Below are positions 35,607-47,709 of a stretch of DNA of 64,000 nucleotides, piece after piece (position 1 is the first letter of the stretch; each line of letters opens with the position of its first letter). The notes beneath the pieces were generated by a model, which was not told the origin of the DNA, ran no database searches, and saw nothing but the letters and a program-made list of their open reading frames with translations. The position numbers and the translations under genes are program-made. Source of the stretch: Cyanodermella asteris. Taxonomy: Eukaryota > Ascomycota > Lecanoromycetes > Ostropales > Stictidaceae. The DNA is taken from NCBI GenBank assembly GCA_900618795.1, contig UYJD01000006.1, positions 1,534,220 through 1,598,219 of the forward strand. Reading direction: 5' to 3'.

Positions 35607-36244
35607 AGCGCGGGAAGGAGGTACTCGCTCCATGAGCTGGCGAAGAAAGCAATCGATGCCTGCAAAATTAGAGTTAGCAATTGCCCTGGAAATGACAATA
35701 CTCGGTCCGCGGAAGTGAGGTAGAACGCATCGCCCCGGCTGCACGTCGGGATGTCCGTTTGAACCCTAACAGTTTTCGCCATGCCTGAACTTGGAGCAGT
35801 CGAGCCGAATCGCCTCCTAGACTCTAATGTAAAGCTCAGGACAGCAGGGCACAATACTCTCGGACAGCAGCCATCGCCAGGTGCCACGTCCTGCTGCCAT
35901 CAAGGATAATCTCCAACTCGCCGACTTCCTTTTTTTCTTCGCTCCAAAACGTGCAGAATAGACCCGTTGTTTCAACTTCAAAGCCTGAGGACATTGTCTT
36001 GGTCGAGCGGACCGGCGCATTCTTCCATGCTCTTCTGGCTTGCTCTCTTTCGCAGACGCGTTCCCCAAATTCACTGTCCTTCACTGCATCACGGGGTATG
36101 ACTTACTCCAAAAATGGCCACGCTCTTGATCACGCTCTGGTTCTCGGCGTCTGTAAGGACCTGGTATGTGCTGGCCAAGAATCCTTGGTTCTGTCTTCGG
36201 CGAGTGGCCGGCTGAACGCGAACGGTCTGCTGTCCGGGGCCCAT
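35607..36244 (-). CDS. tom6: Tom6-like subunit of the mitochondrial outer-membrane translocase
   Basis: Small helper subunit that stabilises the TOM import pore. Exon 1 (36244-36107) encodes 46 residues: MGPGQQTVRVQPATRRRQ, then GFLASTYQVLTDAENQSV and IKSVAIFG. A GTAAGT donor follows. The next exon begins at 35659 after a GCTAAC branch and TTGCAG acceptor and reads ASIAFFASSWSEYLLPA, which completes the single membrane helix and the SSWSE..LP ending typical of fungal Tom6. The 447-nt intron is long for this window. Another GTACGT donor at 35606 suggests a tiny last exon for the final residues; I could not choose among several acceptors, so the true stop is open (an unspliced frame would run to 35381, too long for Tom6). 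Family call rests on motif memory. Confidence 0.65.
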
Positions 36245-38908
36245 CTTGAAAGAAGGGTTCTAGTTACTAGAATGCTAGGAGAAGACCTGCGACGGGTTGG
36301 AATCGAAACTGGAGGTGGCGACGTCGTAAAGCGTTCTTCGTAGATGGGGAGCGATGCGAAAGTTCTAAAATGATGCTCTCAATCACTTGCTCGACCAAAA
36401 ATGGCTAGCTAGTTCGGAAAGGTACTCCGGCACGGTAACTTATAACCAACGTTCATAGGTAGAAACTTTGTTTGCGCCACCAGTCGCTCGACCTCAGTGA
36501 TGATGATAAAGTCCGCACTGGCCAGCAGTGATTCATGCAGTCGCGACATGGGCTACTGCGCATGGAATTTGAAATGATGCTGCCGGCTCACGATGTTGCA
36601 CGATCATATAAACTTGTTTATCATCATACTTCCGTGGAGAAAATACCCGCTTAAGAACATGCGAATGACCTGTGCACTCGTCATGATGTAGACGTTCGCG
36701 CTGCGATGAACACTGGGATATCATTGAGACTGTCATGTTGACGAGTACAGACTCCTCCTTTTCATACAAGAAAATTCTTGAAGTCCTTTGTCAACGACCT
36801 GATTCTCGAATTTTAAGAGAATATCGCAAAGTCCCCGCACCAAACTTCATCAAGATATGTATAACAGTCATACTGCGATTGCAAATTCCAAGAATGATGC
36901 GACGTTCTTCGAACATCGGCCTTAGACGGCGTCAGTGTCGGTCAGCGCCGGTCTAGTTTCCAAATTGATGCACCGCGAAGTACGCACGAGCTGCGATTCT
37001 CGAAGCCCTCGAGTCGCGAAACTCAGCAGTAAAATGCGCACATATCGACGTAAGCGTATGAACCAGCTCCACCTCGTTCACGAAATCCGACGATTGCGCG
37101 CTCTTGCAAGACCGACGGGCAGTGAGATCTAATCCCAGATTACCTGTAGCTCATTCACAAGCCTCAAATGGACATCGTTGGACTGATAAAACCAACCAAA
37201 TAGGCAGCTCGGAGCCTCATCCGTTGAGCTCTGCATGGCAAGCCCCTGCCTTGCCTTGACAAATGCTCAAATGCCAACGAACAACACCTGGTCAAACATA
37301 CTAGCGCAAGGCAAAAGTACAGCTGTCATCGTTTCATCATCCTCCACTGACGTGGACCGACCGGGCTGATGCAGTAGGCGATCGACACGCCACGACATTC
37401 CAAGGCTCAAGGCAGAAACAAGAAATTTGTCAATCGTCCCAAAAGAAAAGGACAACAACCCGGATAAAACGCAAGCAAAGGAGGCAGAAACATCGCCAGG
37501 CGTCTGGAAGTCATCGGCATTCGGATCCTTCGCCGAGATACTTATCATCTTGATCGTCATCTGATGCGAGATGCCGAGCGCCAGATCATCATCAGCCCGC
37601 ATTCCTTCCCAAGCATTCTCCCACCCCTCGCTGTGAGCGCTTCTTCGGCTCTTCGTTGCGAAAACAATCGTATGGTTCGTGGGGCTTTTGCAGCAGAGAC
37701 AGCCCCCCGGGAACTTGACTGCCCAAGTATGTATGCCAGCGCAGCCTGACATCCTCCGAACTCGTTGATTGGATGGCTCGATCGCTGGTTCGAATGCCAA
37801 CCACCGCATCGACCGAGGGAGGCCAGGGGGGACAAGGAACCCGAGCAAGGCGTCAGGCAAGGATCATCAGGAGAATGAAGAGAGGGAGGGGGGGTTATCC
37901 TGACACCGAGCAAGTGCTGACGATGATTCAATATTGGCTGGACGGAGATGCTCGGGCGAGCATTGCCGCGGACTTGGTCCGTGCAGGGCGATGGATCTGA
38001 AAGCCTCAGTACCAGGCTACCTCGAAAGCGGGCAAAGAAGGAAGGCTGATGAACGAAAGCATGGACGCTTGGAATGTGAGTCGAACGTGAGCGGTGAAAA
38101 AGAATCATCCTAGCTTGGCTGGAAAAGGTCGACGCCGGTCGTCGGGAGCCAAAGTGGTCAGATCTTGAAGTCGGGCCTGGACACACCCTGGTCTCGGATG
38201 GGATTCTCAACAACGGGGGCACCCGCGCCATGCTTCTACATGCCGACAGAAAAACAAGATCTTCCCGCATGAAGATCGACTTTGCAACGCGACGCAAGAA
38301 CTCATTTGTGAACAGCATTGCTTGGGAGCTGGAAACAATACAGATGCACGTTTGAACATGCAATCGGTGTATGAAAGTTTTCACAACTCCGCCCTAAACC
38401 GAAAGAGAAAAAGAAAAAGAAAAAAAAAGAATGCAACCAATAGCCCTCAAGCAATTTTGCAAGGGCAATCCCCGAAATAACGAATCAAAGTTCTCTTCAA
38501 CCCTGCATTAGTATTTTATTTTCCCATAATCCCTGTTTCCCGCTGTCCTTTGCGCCCAAGCGCCGTTTCTCCACCTACTCCCGCCCCCCTCCAACTTCGC
38601 TAATACGGTCAAGAGCCGAACAAGAAAAAGATCCCGACGGCCCCATTGGCCGCTTGCTGCACCGAATGAAATCAAGACCAACGGAATGGTTCGCCCTGCG
38701 AATCCTGGCCCCCGAATAAACAACGCCTCTCTTTCAAGATTAAGATCCAGAACGCCATGTGTGAACTCCACCCCGCCATCATAACTCTCCTTTCTGCCAT
38801 CCCAAAGTTTGAATGAACTCCTTGACCGGTCTTTTCCGTAAACGCAATATATCAAATCATGAAAGATCCAAGATGCCGATAAGTGAAACGACATCCTTAG
38901 CCAGGCGG
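36245..38908. other. Gene-poor stretch
   Basis: 2.7 kb between two minus-strand genes. A purine run of A and G lies at about 38398-38433. The 275-codon minus-strand frame at 37557-38384 has no family character and shares its region with open frames on the other strand. Part should be the long 3' flank of the GFA gene and the tom6 promoter. Confidence 0.45.
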
Positions 38909-39392
38909 CTAGCTTATGGGCATGGACAAATCGAAAGTCTGCGTGATCTTGGGTTCCCACGTCCACTTTGCCTTGCAGTAGATTTCGGCGCGTGGCTTGA
39001 ACCCCGAGGCGCCCTGCAGCAGACCGGTTCGCGCGATTACCTGGTCGCCCATGACGGTCTGGTGGTGGTAGACGTGAGTGGTGCAGTTGGGACAGTAATA
39101 GCAGTGGACGGGTTTGCCGCTGTCGCCCTTGTATGTGTAGACGTTGAGGGTGCCCTTGTGGATCTTGAGGGCGTCTTTATGGATGATGCTGTTGAGGGTG
39201 TAGGTGCTGCCGGAGAGTTGTTTGCAGGTATCACAGTGGCTTGAGATGAGAGTCAGTACGTTGAATCAAGGTTTGAAGAGCAGAGGAAAAGTGGTATGAT
39301 GGGGCATACCAGAGTATATGGGTAGGTGTCTCTTCGAAGGTGACTGTCCATTCGACGTGGCCGCAATGGCACTTGCCCTTGTTCGGTGACAT
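38909..39392 (-). CDS. GFA/CENP-V-type zinc protein
   Basis: Two exons, 39392-39310 and 39239-38909, with a 70-nt intron (GTATGC donor, CTGAC branch); 137 aa. It begins MSPNKGKCHCGHVEWTVTF, the usual CXCG start of the glutathione-dependent formaldehyde-activating (GFA) fold. Splicing restores ILWCHCDTCKQLSGSTYTL, the second Cys group, and YYCPNCTTHVYHH supplies the third. Zn-binding CXC, CX2C and CX2C are all present. Members of this family are small Zn proteins; most fungal copies have no proven reaction, and formaldehyde-glutathione activity should not be assumed. No signal peptide or membrane segment. Confidence 0.9.
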
Positions 39393-41320
39393 GGTGACGA
39401 GGGAGAGGAGATTGAAGATAGATGTGTTCGCGAGATCGATTCAGCAGTAGCAAGCAAAAGACGTTACAAGGAGTGAATAAAAAAGTAGGTTGTCGAGTGC
39501 ACACGATTACTGCAAGCTGGCAAAACGAAGACTGGGGGGTAGCTTCAATCCCAACGAGAGTGCCGGGAGCATGAATATATACCAGGGAGGCAAAGGGAAC
39601 CCTGAGCCGAGCGAGAGCAAAAGGGCAATGAAATCGGTATAGAACAAAAATAAAAGTGTCCGCCAGCCTTCGCGTACACCTAAGCCGGCAAGGGTCTCAG
39701 CCGGAGGAGGGACATGACTAGGTTCGTGAGCAACAGGGCCATACATTGAGCACGTCTCGGTCTTTGGTAGGGGCAGCGGAGGCAACACTTTGCTGTCCCT
39801 ACTTGTTCCCCACCGGATGTCCTAGGTTCGGGCAGGGCGGGTATCAGACAAGCTAGAAAAGCTATCCGGAACGATTCGAGTAATGGAGACAGAGGCAGGT
39901 CCCGCATGGGAGAAAGCTCAGATGTGGAAGGGGGGAGGACAGAATTCAGCATAGCAACACAGCGAACCCCCCGAATGCAGCAAGCTTGTTCGAGGAGCCA
40001 TTGCTCAAAGGGCCGAGCTGGGCTGGGCTACACCGGACGTGCCCATTCGTTCGTTTGTCAGTCCACCGTCGGAAGTATACCGTACCTGCTCGGCCCTGAG
40101 CTGGGTGTCTCATAGCTTTCAGGAAGAAACTCGAAGGAGATCAAACATGTCTTTGAAAACAAGAGATGAGGTAACCCGGCTCGCATGTGCTGGCCAAAGC
40201 TGTGGCTTCCCGTGACGACCGACCGGACGCTCAGTGATGACTGACGACTCTGCTAGGTGTTTCGCTGAAGGAAGAGGCTGGTGGAGAGAGAAGCTCCTCT
40301 CGACACAATCTCATGCCTTTGTTTTGCCATGGTGGAGGCGAACAGCTCCGTTGCACGCACGCCTTTCAATCGTCAGTTGCCCATCCTACTCGTATCGTTA
40401 CACAGACACATACACGGTCTGCTGGAAGTGTCAGAGCTCCGCTGACAAGGCAACGGGAGTGCGCAGGACGCACATGCATTCAATTCGACTCCGTTGAGAC
40501 CAGGTGCAACCCGGAGAAGCTTAATTCTGGCACGGTCCGAGGATGGGTCACCTTGCTGATCGAAGATGGTCAGCTTGCTCGTCTCTTTACGCTGACACTG
40601 TCTTTGCAGCTTGAATCCACAACAGGGATCTTGGAGTGCCATCTTGCGCCCTGGCCGCCGAGCCCGTCGCGCCCGTCCCACTTGCTGCAGGTTCGACGAT
40701 TCGGTCGAAGCCGCCGAAGGCCTCCTGATGGATCGTCGTGGAGGATCACGAAGCTATTTCTCGGCCGATGATGCTGTCATCGTGCGGCTCGGGAAAGCTC
40801 TGGCGCTTGCGTTGCCTGCGCTGAAAGTCATGTGTGCCTCGAGTTCTTCGAATCGAGACTGATTCCGACCTTACTAAGAGCCAAGCTCATTGTTTGAGCA
40901 GTCAGATAGAGGTCGTGTCCGGTGCTCGCCAGCGCTCGGTACACCTTACAGAGATTCGTCACACGTCAAATCAACTCTACAGGTGAGCATCAGGGGAGGT
41001 CAGTCGAGCGCGTCACGTAATCGTTGCAACTGGGCCCAGAGCCCAGCGGGTAACTTTGTCCTGTATCCCGTTGACATATGGAGATCCGAGCACGTTTGGT
41101 CATGTAGGTACCCGGTCTTGCATACAGACACAACTTGTGACCATGGCGATCTCAAGTGCCGCAACGACCTTTGCAGCCCTTTCCGGAATCGCTGCAAACA
41201 CCTATAGGACGTCATGCCATAAGATGTTTGCGAACGGACTCATCCGACTATCGTACAGTGTAGCCGAGAACCCCAAGTCATGTCAAGCCTAACCTTCCCA
41301 GAGAGAAGTTCGCGATTGAA
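39393..41320. other. Intergenic, no supported gene
   Basis: 1.9 kb. Contains the GFA promoter and the 3' flank of the RNase gene. Open frames of 80-150 codons occur but overlap one another on both strands without motif or splice support. Confidence 0.45.
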
Positions 41321-44300
41321 TTATTTTGTTCTGAGCAATGGCGGGAGTTCCGACGGTGGCGTTCGGACAGCGTCTTTGCCTGAAGAGGGTAGTCTGCCCC
41401 ATAATCTCCTTAGGGCCCCCGTTGTTGCCCGCCTTGCTCGTTCTCGTTCTGCAGCGAGAGAAACGCTAGGATCTGCTCGAGATATGAAGCGCTTTGGTCT
41501 GAAAAACACGTTTGGCGTACTGCCGGCGTGCATGTAGACTGCGGCAATCTCGACTTCCCAAGTGGCTCCAGCCTCAACTTGGTCGTCCTCCGTCATCATC
41601 CTTCGCACGCTCTCATCGTTCGAATCGAAGATCAGATCCGCAGCAAAGCCCATATCGACTTTGACCCGATACTCACGAATGGACGAATCTGTTTGATGTT
41701 CTCGACTCGGGTAAAGGATTTCCGCAACGATCGTCTCGGGCAGTTTGGCTTCAGAGAAGTAGAATGCTCGCGCCATGAGCTGAACGTTCCACCAGTTTCG
41801 GTTGTATCTCTCGCCTTTTTTCTCCTCCGCCGCCTTCCAGAATTCAAGCTGGATTGAGCGCTCTATGTGCTCTTTCGTGAAGGGCAAGGTGGCAGACCAA
41901 TCTCGCAGAGCTCCATCTTTGGACGTCGCTTGTTCTTGCCTGAGGACAAAATCGATTTGCCAAACAGCCAGCATGTCCAGATAGCGTCTCATGGGCGAGC
42001 TCACTCGCACGTACGGCGTCGATGCCAGATGAAAGTCGCAAGGTTCGACGCTCCAGAAACTAAGTTCGCGGATCTCTCTCAGCTCCTGAAGCAATATTTC
42101 CGGCACCTCCAGGCCTTGCTCAAGCAATGGTTGGACGTGTTTTTCGTAATAGGCTGTAGATGTCGGAAAGTCAGGAGTGCGAATATTGCTCAAGTATGGT
42201 TGTGGAATATTTCGTTTCGCGGACCACAGACCTGCTATGCTGCAAGCCAGTGTGTTCGCCTCCGAGACTAGATCTTGTGCTTCTACTGCGCCTAGCCCTG
42301 CTTGTGGCGTTGGTTGCTCAATTGTCGGATCCCCAACAATCGTGCGTGACATACTGCGATTCAAAGGTCCCGGGGAAGAGAAATGAACGTCTGGCGCCGG
42401 TCGGGGAATGCGATTTGGGACGATGAGCTGGTCCGCTAGTGGTTTTCTAACGCCACACCTCGCCTTTAGCACCTTTTGCAAGTCCCCCAAAAGTTTTATT
42501 TGAACTGGCGAGAGCTCGCTTACACTGGTCATCTTCCGAGATCTGTGATTTTGTGTGCTGGGAGGAGCATTGTACCCGACTGTCATTCGTCGTATTGCTG
42601 AATCGGAAGGCGGTTGTGGTGACCCAAGTGTTTTTTCGAGCTCATCGTAGGTCATAAAGTGGACGTTCCGTATTCTTCCAGGAGTAATCTTATAGTCCTT
42701 CAGATTGCCTTTCCAGTCCAGCAACGCGCTGTAGGTCAAGCAGGGGCGACCGCTGCCAAGGTTCACATGGTCGTCGACCCATTCCTGATCCAGCAGAGGG
42801 ACAGTTTCCTCAATGCCGTAGTGCGTATTTCGTAGTTTCTCTGCAAGGATGGCTGCCGGGTGTGTGGGATCGATGAACGCGGTCGGATGCGCGACATGTG
42901 TATGCACCCAAACGTGGGAAGGGTCTCCTTCAATGTATTCCAGCGAGATGCCGTCGTCGACAACGGTGGTGGATGCGGAATCGATGCAAAAAACATCCAT
43001 AGATCCCCAATCTACCCTGAGATCGCGCATACGATCTTCGGGTGGACGGCTGCGCAGTTTTTGTTGCGCCTTGAGGTACGCGCGATCTAAGCTCAGATCG
43101 ACCCCTCTCCCAGGTCGTGGCAATATCAGCGACCAAGCATTTGACCATGGCGCCACGATTCCTAACTCTTTCATGAACAGCAGGCCGATACTAGCGGTGC
43201 AGTGCATGCCGGGATAGAGATTAGTAGCTTTGACAATGCCGGAGCCGATTGAGAAGAATTCAGAACCCCGAGAGAAATATCTTTTGACGGCCCACAGTTC
43301 CAGGAAGCGTATGATGACCACCTCATCAAGGGTGAAGTCCCCATGCCGCACATCGGTCCAAGCAGCAGGACCTTGCCCAAATCGCGGTCGCGCGCGGACT
43401 TGTTTCTTGCTCGGCCCCAGGACCAACCCAGGTAGCAGCAAGGGCCGATTCTCTCTGCTTTTTGAAGCCAATGACCGGGCGCGTTCTACGAAAGTTCTTA
43501 TGACATTTTTGGAACGTGCAGGCTTGGGTGTCGAACGCTGCTCAATTTGAGTGTCTGATGATGTCAAGTCTGGGTCATTGACACTAGCGTCAATGTTTTC
43601 GCGCCACCATGCCCGGACGAGCCTGCATATATCGATGTCTCTCTTGGCCATGAATAATCTCTGCCCAGGCGGGGCCCTGTGAGTGGAACATTGAGGACCT
43701 TCGATAAACGCGCGGAACACGGCCAGCCTTTGCGCTATCGAGGGCTTCTGACCAGGCCGAAGATTGAGGAGCACTCGCTCGATCTCCGTGTCATCCTTGA
43801 AACTTGGTTGACGTTCATCACACAATTTCTCTGCCATGTTGTCAAAAGCTTCAGCATGTTCGCGGTAAACGGCATCTGATTCCGCTCGCAATGCCGCCAT
43901 CTTTTCTAGAAGCGGCTTGGCAGCTTCTTCCAAATCGGCCAAGGTCGGATTTGACTGATACGCCATGATGTCTTTGGGTCCGCGCGAACCTTCGGCGGAC
44001 TGGCCTATGGCATACTCTGGCATGTATGAGCGGACAGGCGCTAGCTCGGCTTCCGTTGCAAAGCGCGGGAAGACGAGTCTTACCTTGTCTTCCCATCCAA
44101 GCCAAGGCTCACCAAGCTCGTCCAGGATTTTGAAGGATAGTTTTGTATGCCTCCCGAAGGAGAGGCAAAGCCTGACTCCATTCCGCAGTGGAGACACTAT
44201 CAAATCGCCAGATTCGGTGTACCCCTGCCTAGTGGGACGAGTGAGGCCTGCGTCGCTGGTGTCCTCGATATCTTCGTTTTCGGCCATGTCCTCCCAGTCG

Positions 44301-44832
44301 TCCTGCTCATCAGCACCAGAATTTCGTCGTCCAGCCGTCCAGTCGCGGAGGTGTTGAGCCAAAGGGCTGACCTCTACACTAGATGCGATCTGGGCAGAGG
44401 CGCCCAGCTCTTCCTGTCGCGCAGTGGCCCTGTGCGCCCTGTCCCATTCCCGAAGCTTGCCATAGATGGATTTGGGGGTATTGGGATATCTTGGTGTGAC
44501 TTTGTGTTCGAGAAAACGAGGCGGTGGCAGATGATCGAGGGAGCCAGCAGAAGTGTCAGTGGCGACTGTGGATGCGGATGAGCTCAGCGAGTTCTATGAA
44601 GATAAGCACGGGCATACGGAGCAGTGATACGATGGTAGACTTGGATACGCACTGCGGTCGAGTAGAAGCTCCTTGCGAAGGGAAGCCGAGAGCTTTCAAT
44701 GGAAACCGAGGAGCGAGCATGTTGGAGGGAGCGCCGCAATCTGCACTGCCAGCAGACATGGCTTCGGGACGGAGATGAGCGGAACAAGACAGATGTCGAA
44801 ATACTGGAAGACCTCGGGGCCTTTGCATTCAT
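41321..44832 (-). CDS. cyt-4: Mitochondrial RNase II-family exoribonuclease (CYT-4 / DSS1)
   Basis: 3'-5' exoribonuclease of the mitochondrial RNA degradosome; in Neurospora CYT-4 is needed for mitochondrial RNA processing. Exon 1 (44832-44653) encodes 60 residues that are a good import signal, Arg/Ser-rich without acids at first, with VCWQCRLRRSLQHARSS and ending ARSFYSTA. A 59-nt intron (44652-44594, GTGCGT...CATAG) leads to exon 2 (44593-41321). Total 1150 aa, close to the family length. The RNB catalytic domain starts near residue 585: FCIDSASTTVVDDGISLEYI carries the Asp cluster for the metal ions, and HVWVHTHVAHPTAFI follows. The conserved SPMRRYLDMLAVWQI block lies further on. An exon-2-only model would miss the targeting peptide, because the frame upstream hits a stop that lies inside the intron. 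Confidence 0.93.
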
Positions 44833-45308
44833 TGCAAAAGCAGCAAAGACACGCTCGCAAGATGGGCGGACGAGACGAAGGAGCTGAAGTCGAGGAACGT
44901 CGAGCCCGTCTGTATTCGCGTATCACAGATAAATCATGCCGGAAGGCAACTCCGCCGCTGTCGCTTTTCTCTTCGGTCGACGACAAGTAAAGATCCAGTA
45001 CAAGTTTGGACAGCCGTAAAAATTGGGTTGATCCCCATTCTCCATTACAAGTATCTCACCTCAGCCATACACGTGATATCGTCGTGCTTGAGGACAAGGT
45101 CAGTTCCGTTCGTTTCGTGGTAACTCAGCGTACCCTAAAGATGAACAACAATTTTTAGCATGTATTACCGTTAGCGACTTTTGCTAGCCGCGAAGAACGA
45201 TACTCTTTCTCAACTTCTGATATCTCGTATACATTCACATTCATGCACAAAGTACTCTCGGGCAGAACCACATTGCTAATTCGCAACCGAGCTTGCAGAT
45301 AGGTGAGC
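44833..45308. promoter_or_regulatory. Divergent promoter of cyt-4 and the MoaD-like gene
   Basis: 476 nt between two divergent start codons, so both promoters share it. No specific site is assigned. Confidence 0.6.
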
Positions 45309-45602
45309 ATGGCGACGCGTGCAGATGATGCCCTTTTCACCATTCTCTATTTTGCGACCGCCGCATCCTTTACGCGAAAAACAACGGAACAGCTGCCGGC
45401 GCCGCTGAACGCCGATAAGTTGTTCGATTTCCTGGACGAACGCTACCCGGGCATTCGCACCAAAGTACTAACTAGCTGCGCCGTAACAATCAACATGGAC
45501 TACGTGGAGGTCGAAACGACAGCGGATACGAAAGCACACGAAGTCCCTGTAATCAAGGCCGGCGACGAAGTTGCGATCATCCCTCCCGTAAGCTCTGGCT
45601 AG
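45309..45602 (+). CDS. cnxG: Molybdopterin synthase sulfur-carrier subunit (MoaD/MOCS2A type)
   Basis: Small ubiquitin-like sulfur carrier that hands thiocarboxylate sulfur to precursor Z during molybdenum cofactor synthesis; needed for nitrate reductase and xanthine dehydrogenase. 97 residues from the ATG at 45309, no intron. The beta-grasp pattern is visible: DALFTILYFATAASFTRK, then LFDFLDERYPGIRTKV, TINMDYVE, and the C-terminal DEVAIIPPVSSG. The final Gly is the one that becomes the thiocarboxylate; the usual end is GG, here SG, as I recall for some fungal CnxG proteins. Because the start is so close to the neighbour's promoter, a short leader is likely. Confidence 0.9.
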   Translation: MATRADDALFTILYFATAASFTRKTTEQLPAPLNADKLFDFLDERYPGIRTKVLTSCAVTINMDYVEVETTADTKAHEVPVIKAGDEVAIIPPVSSG

Positions 45603-46608
45603 GGTCTGAGGCTTGCCAAAACGTACGAGTCTGTACAAAGTTAGACTACTTGATATCGTGCAGCGATTTGCCAGTGACTTGAGGGCGTTTGAGCGCGTTA
45701 TGACCGCTCCTGCGACGTCGTCGTCGGGCAAGGCTGAGAGTGGGATCCGACATGTATTTAATGAGCCGTCGCCGCAGCGGTCTTCACTCAAACCCTTCTT
45801 CTTCACTGAGCAGGAGGCACGGTGCATGCAGGCTTTTGGTCTTCGTGGTCTGTTGTCTGTTGTCTGCTATTGGGAATGGTGCCAAGACCTTGATCGGAGC
45901 TCGCTCCGTAATGTTTTATTCTCACTCACACAACTTCAAGTTGTCCTTCATCGGTCGATCTGACCAGGCCGACTCTGTGCCTGCTACAGCCGCCTCCCGA
46001 CGCATGAAAGATGGTGCTGCTGGTCGCATCTACGTGTCTCCACGCTCTCGCCACGAGAGAATTGACACGAGCCGACTCTCGGTGGAGGGGAGGCAAAGTT
46101 TCGAGTTCACACGGTCCCTGGGATGACATCACCAAAATCGCGTCCGTTCACAGCTTTGAATGATGTGGCTTCAGTTGCCGACAAATAATTGCTTATCCAC
46201 CTATTCGCCAGCCAATCGAGCCAATATGCACTGCATGTGCCGGCAGCCGTATGTCTCTCCGTGACACGCAGTTGCTGCTCTGGGAAAGAGCCCCGCTATC
46301 TGCCGCAAGTGCCCACATCACCGACGACAGTGCACCTCCGACACTCATCGGCATATCGAGGAGGGCCTCTCCTATCTCTGGCTAAGTATGTCGTCACGCT
46401 CACTGTCCTGCTATTTGATCCCCTCGGATCGGCCTCGCGTACGCCGATCCAAAAATTTGTGCCTACGTATTCGAGCCCACCCGGCGGCCTTCTTAAGAGC
46501 CTCTTCGCCTTCTGGACTGCTCCTGCAAAGTACTCCTTGATTCCAATGCAAGCTGTTCAGAACGCTATTAGCTCCGTCAAAGAGACTGTCAACAAAAACA
46601 CCGCAGAC
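45603..46608. other. Intergenic, upstream of the alcohol dehydrogenase
   Basis: One kilobase. No supported gene. The dehydrogenase frame is open upstream to 46189, and an in-frame ATG at 46546 would add 21 residues. Confidence 0.45.
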
Positions 46609-47709
46609 ATGGCAACCGATTACAAGTTCGAGGGTTGGATGGGCCTGGACAAGAATGCCATTGGAAACATGAAATGGCAGGGCTACGAGCCAAAGCCTTT
46701 CGGCGACGACGACGTCGACATCCAGATCACCCACTCTGGCATTTGCGGCTCCGACCTCCACACCCTTCGCTCCGGTTGGGGAGCCACCGACTACCCTTGC
46801 ATTGTAGGACACGAGATTGTTGGCCGCGCTGTGCGCGTTGGTCCCAAGGCTGAGGGCCACGTCAAGGTGGGAGACCGCGTCGGCGTCGGCGCTCAGTCTG
46901 CCTCTTGCCTGCGCCCCGACTGCGAGGAGTGCAGCAGCGGCCAGGAAAACCACTGCATGAAGCCCGGCCAGGCCGACACATACAACTCAAAGTTTCTCGA
47001 CGGCTCCAAGGCATACGGCGGCTACGCCAACTACTGGCGAGGGCCGTCCCACTTCGTCATCCCCATCCCCAACGGTCTCTCCAGCGAAGCCGCCGCCCCC
47101 ATGCTGTGTGGCGGCATCACCACATACGCTCCCCTCAAGGACAACGGCTGCGCCCCCGGCAAGCGCGTCGGAATCGTCGGCGTCGGCGGACTCGGCCACT
47201 TCGGAATCTTATGGGCCCGAGCCCTCGGCGCGACCGAGATCACCGCCATCAGCCGTACAAAGGGCAAGAAGGAGGACGCCCTGAAGATGGGCGCCACCAA
47301 GTTCATCGCCACCGACGAGGACGAGGACTGGGGAAACAAGAACGCTTTCAGCCTGGATCTCATCGTGTCCACCGTCTCCAGCCCCAAGATGCCCATTGCG
47401 GACTACCTGAGCTTGCTCGCCGTCGGTGGCAAGTTCATCCAGGTCGGCGCGCCCGAGGACTCGATTCCCGGCTTCAACTGCTTCGCCTTGATTTTCAAGA
47501 AGGCCACGCTCGGCGGTAGCAAGATCGGCCCGCCGGCTCAGATCTCGGAAATGTTGAAGTTGGCCGTGGACAAGAATGTGCAGGCTTGGATTCAGAAGAG
47601 GCCGATGGAGGAGGCGAACCAGGCTGTCGTCGACATGGACCAGGGCAAGGCTCGTTACAGGTACACCCTGGTCAACCAGAAGTTTGCCGACGCTTTGAAG
47701 ACGAACTAA
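46609..47709 (+). CDS. NADP-dependent cinnamyl-type alcohol dehydrogenase (ADH6/7 family)
   Basis: Zinc-dependent medium-chain reductase that likely reduces a range of aldehydes with NADPH in the cytosol. From the ATG at 46609 it has 366 aa and starts MATDYKFEGWMG, as relatives do; the upstream in-frame ATG at 46546 would give 387 aa. The catalytic zinc site is GICGSDLHTLRSGWG with the following GHEIVG. The structural zinc site is CLRPDCEECSSGQENHC, four Cys. The Rossmann motif is GIVGVGGLGHFGILWARALG, and SRTKGKKEDALKMGA binds the NADP phosphate region. It ends with the usual ARYRYTLVN. No intron and strong GC-ending codon use suggest high expression. Confidence 0.95.
   Translation: MATDYKFEGWMGLDKNAIGNMKWQGYEPKPFGDDDVDIQITHSGICGSDLHTLRSGWGATDYPCIVGHEIVGRAVRVGPKAEGHVKVGDRVGVGAQSASCLRPDCEECSSGQENHCMKPGQADTYNSKFLDGSKAYGGYANYWRGPSHFVIPIPNGLSSEAAAPMLCGGITTYAPLKDNGCAPGKRVGIVGVGGLGHFGILWARALGATEITAISRTKGKKEDALKMGATKFIATDEDEDWGNKNAFSLDLIVSTVSSPKMPIADYLSLLAVGGKFIQVGAPEDSIPGFNCFALIFKKATLGGSKIGPPAQISEMLKLAVDKNVQAWIQKRPMEEANQAVVDMDQGKARYRYTLVNQKFADALKTN

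Noticed and set aside
35836-36084. Separate small minus-strand gene ending at 35836
   Set aside because: Protein-like composition, but it lies in the tom6 intron, has no family match I recognise, and its upstream boundary would need a 33-nt intron.
37557-38384. 275-codon minus-strand open frame
   Set aside because: Composition is rich in Ser, Arg and Pro without order, other frames in the same place are open too, and no splice or start evidence supports it.
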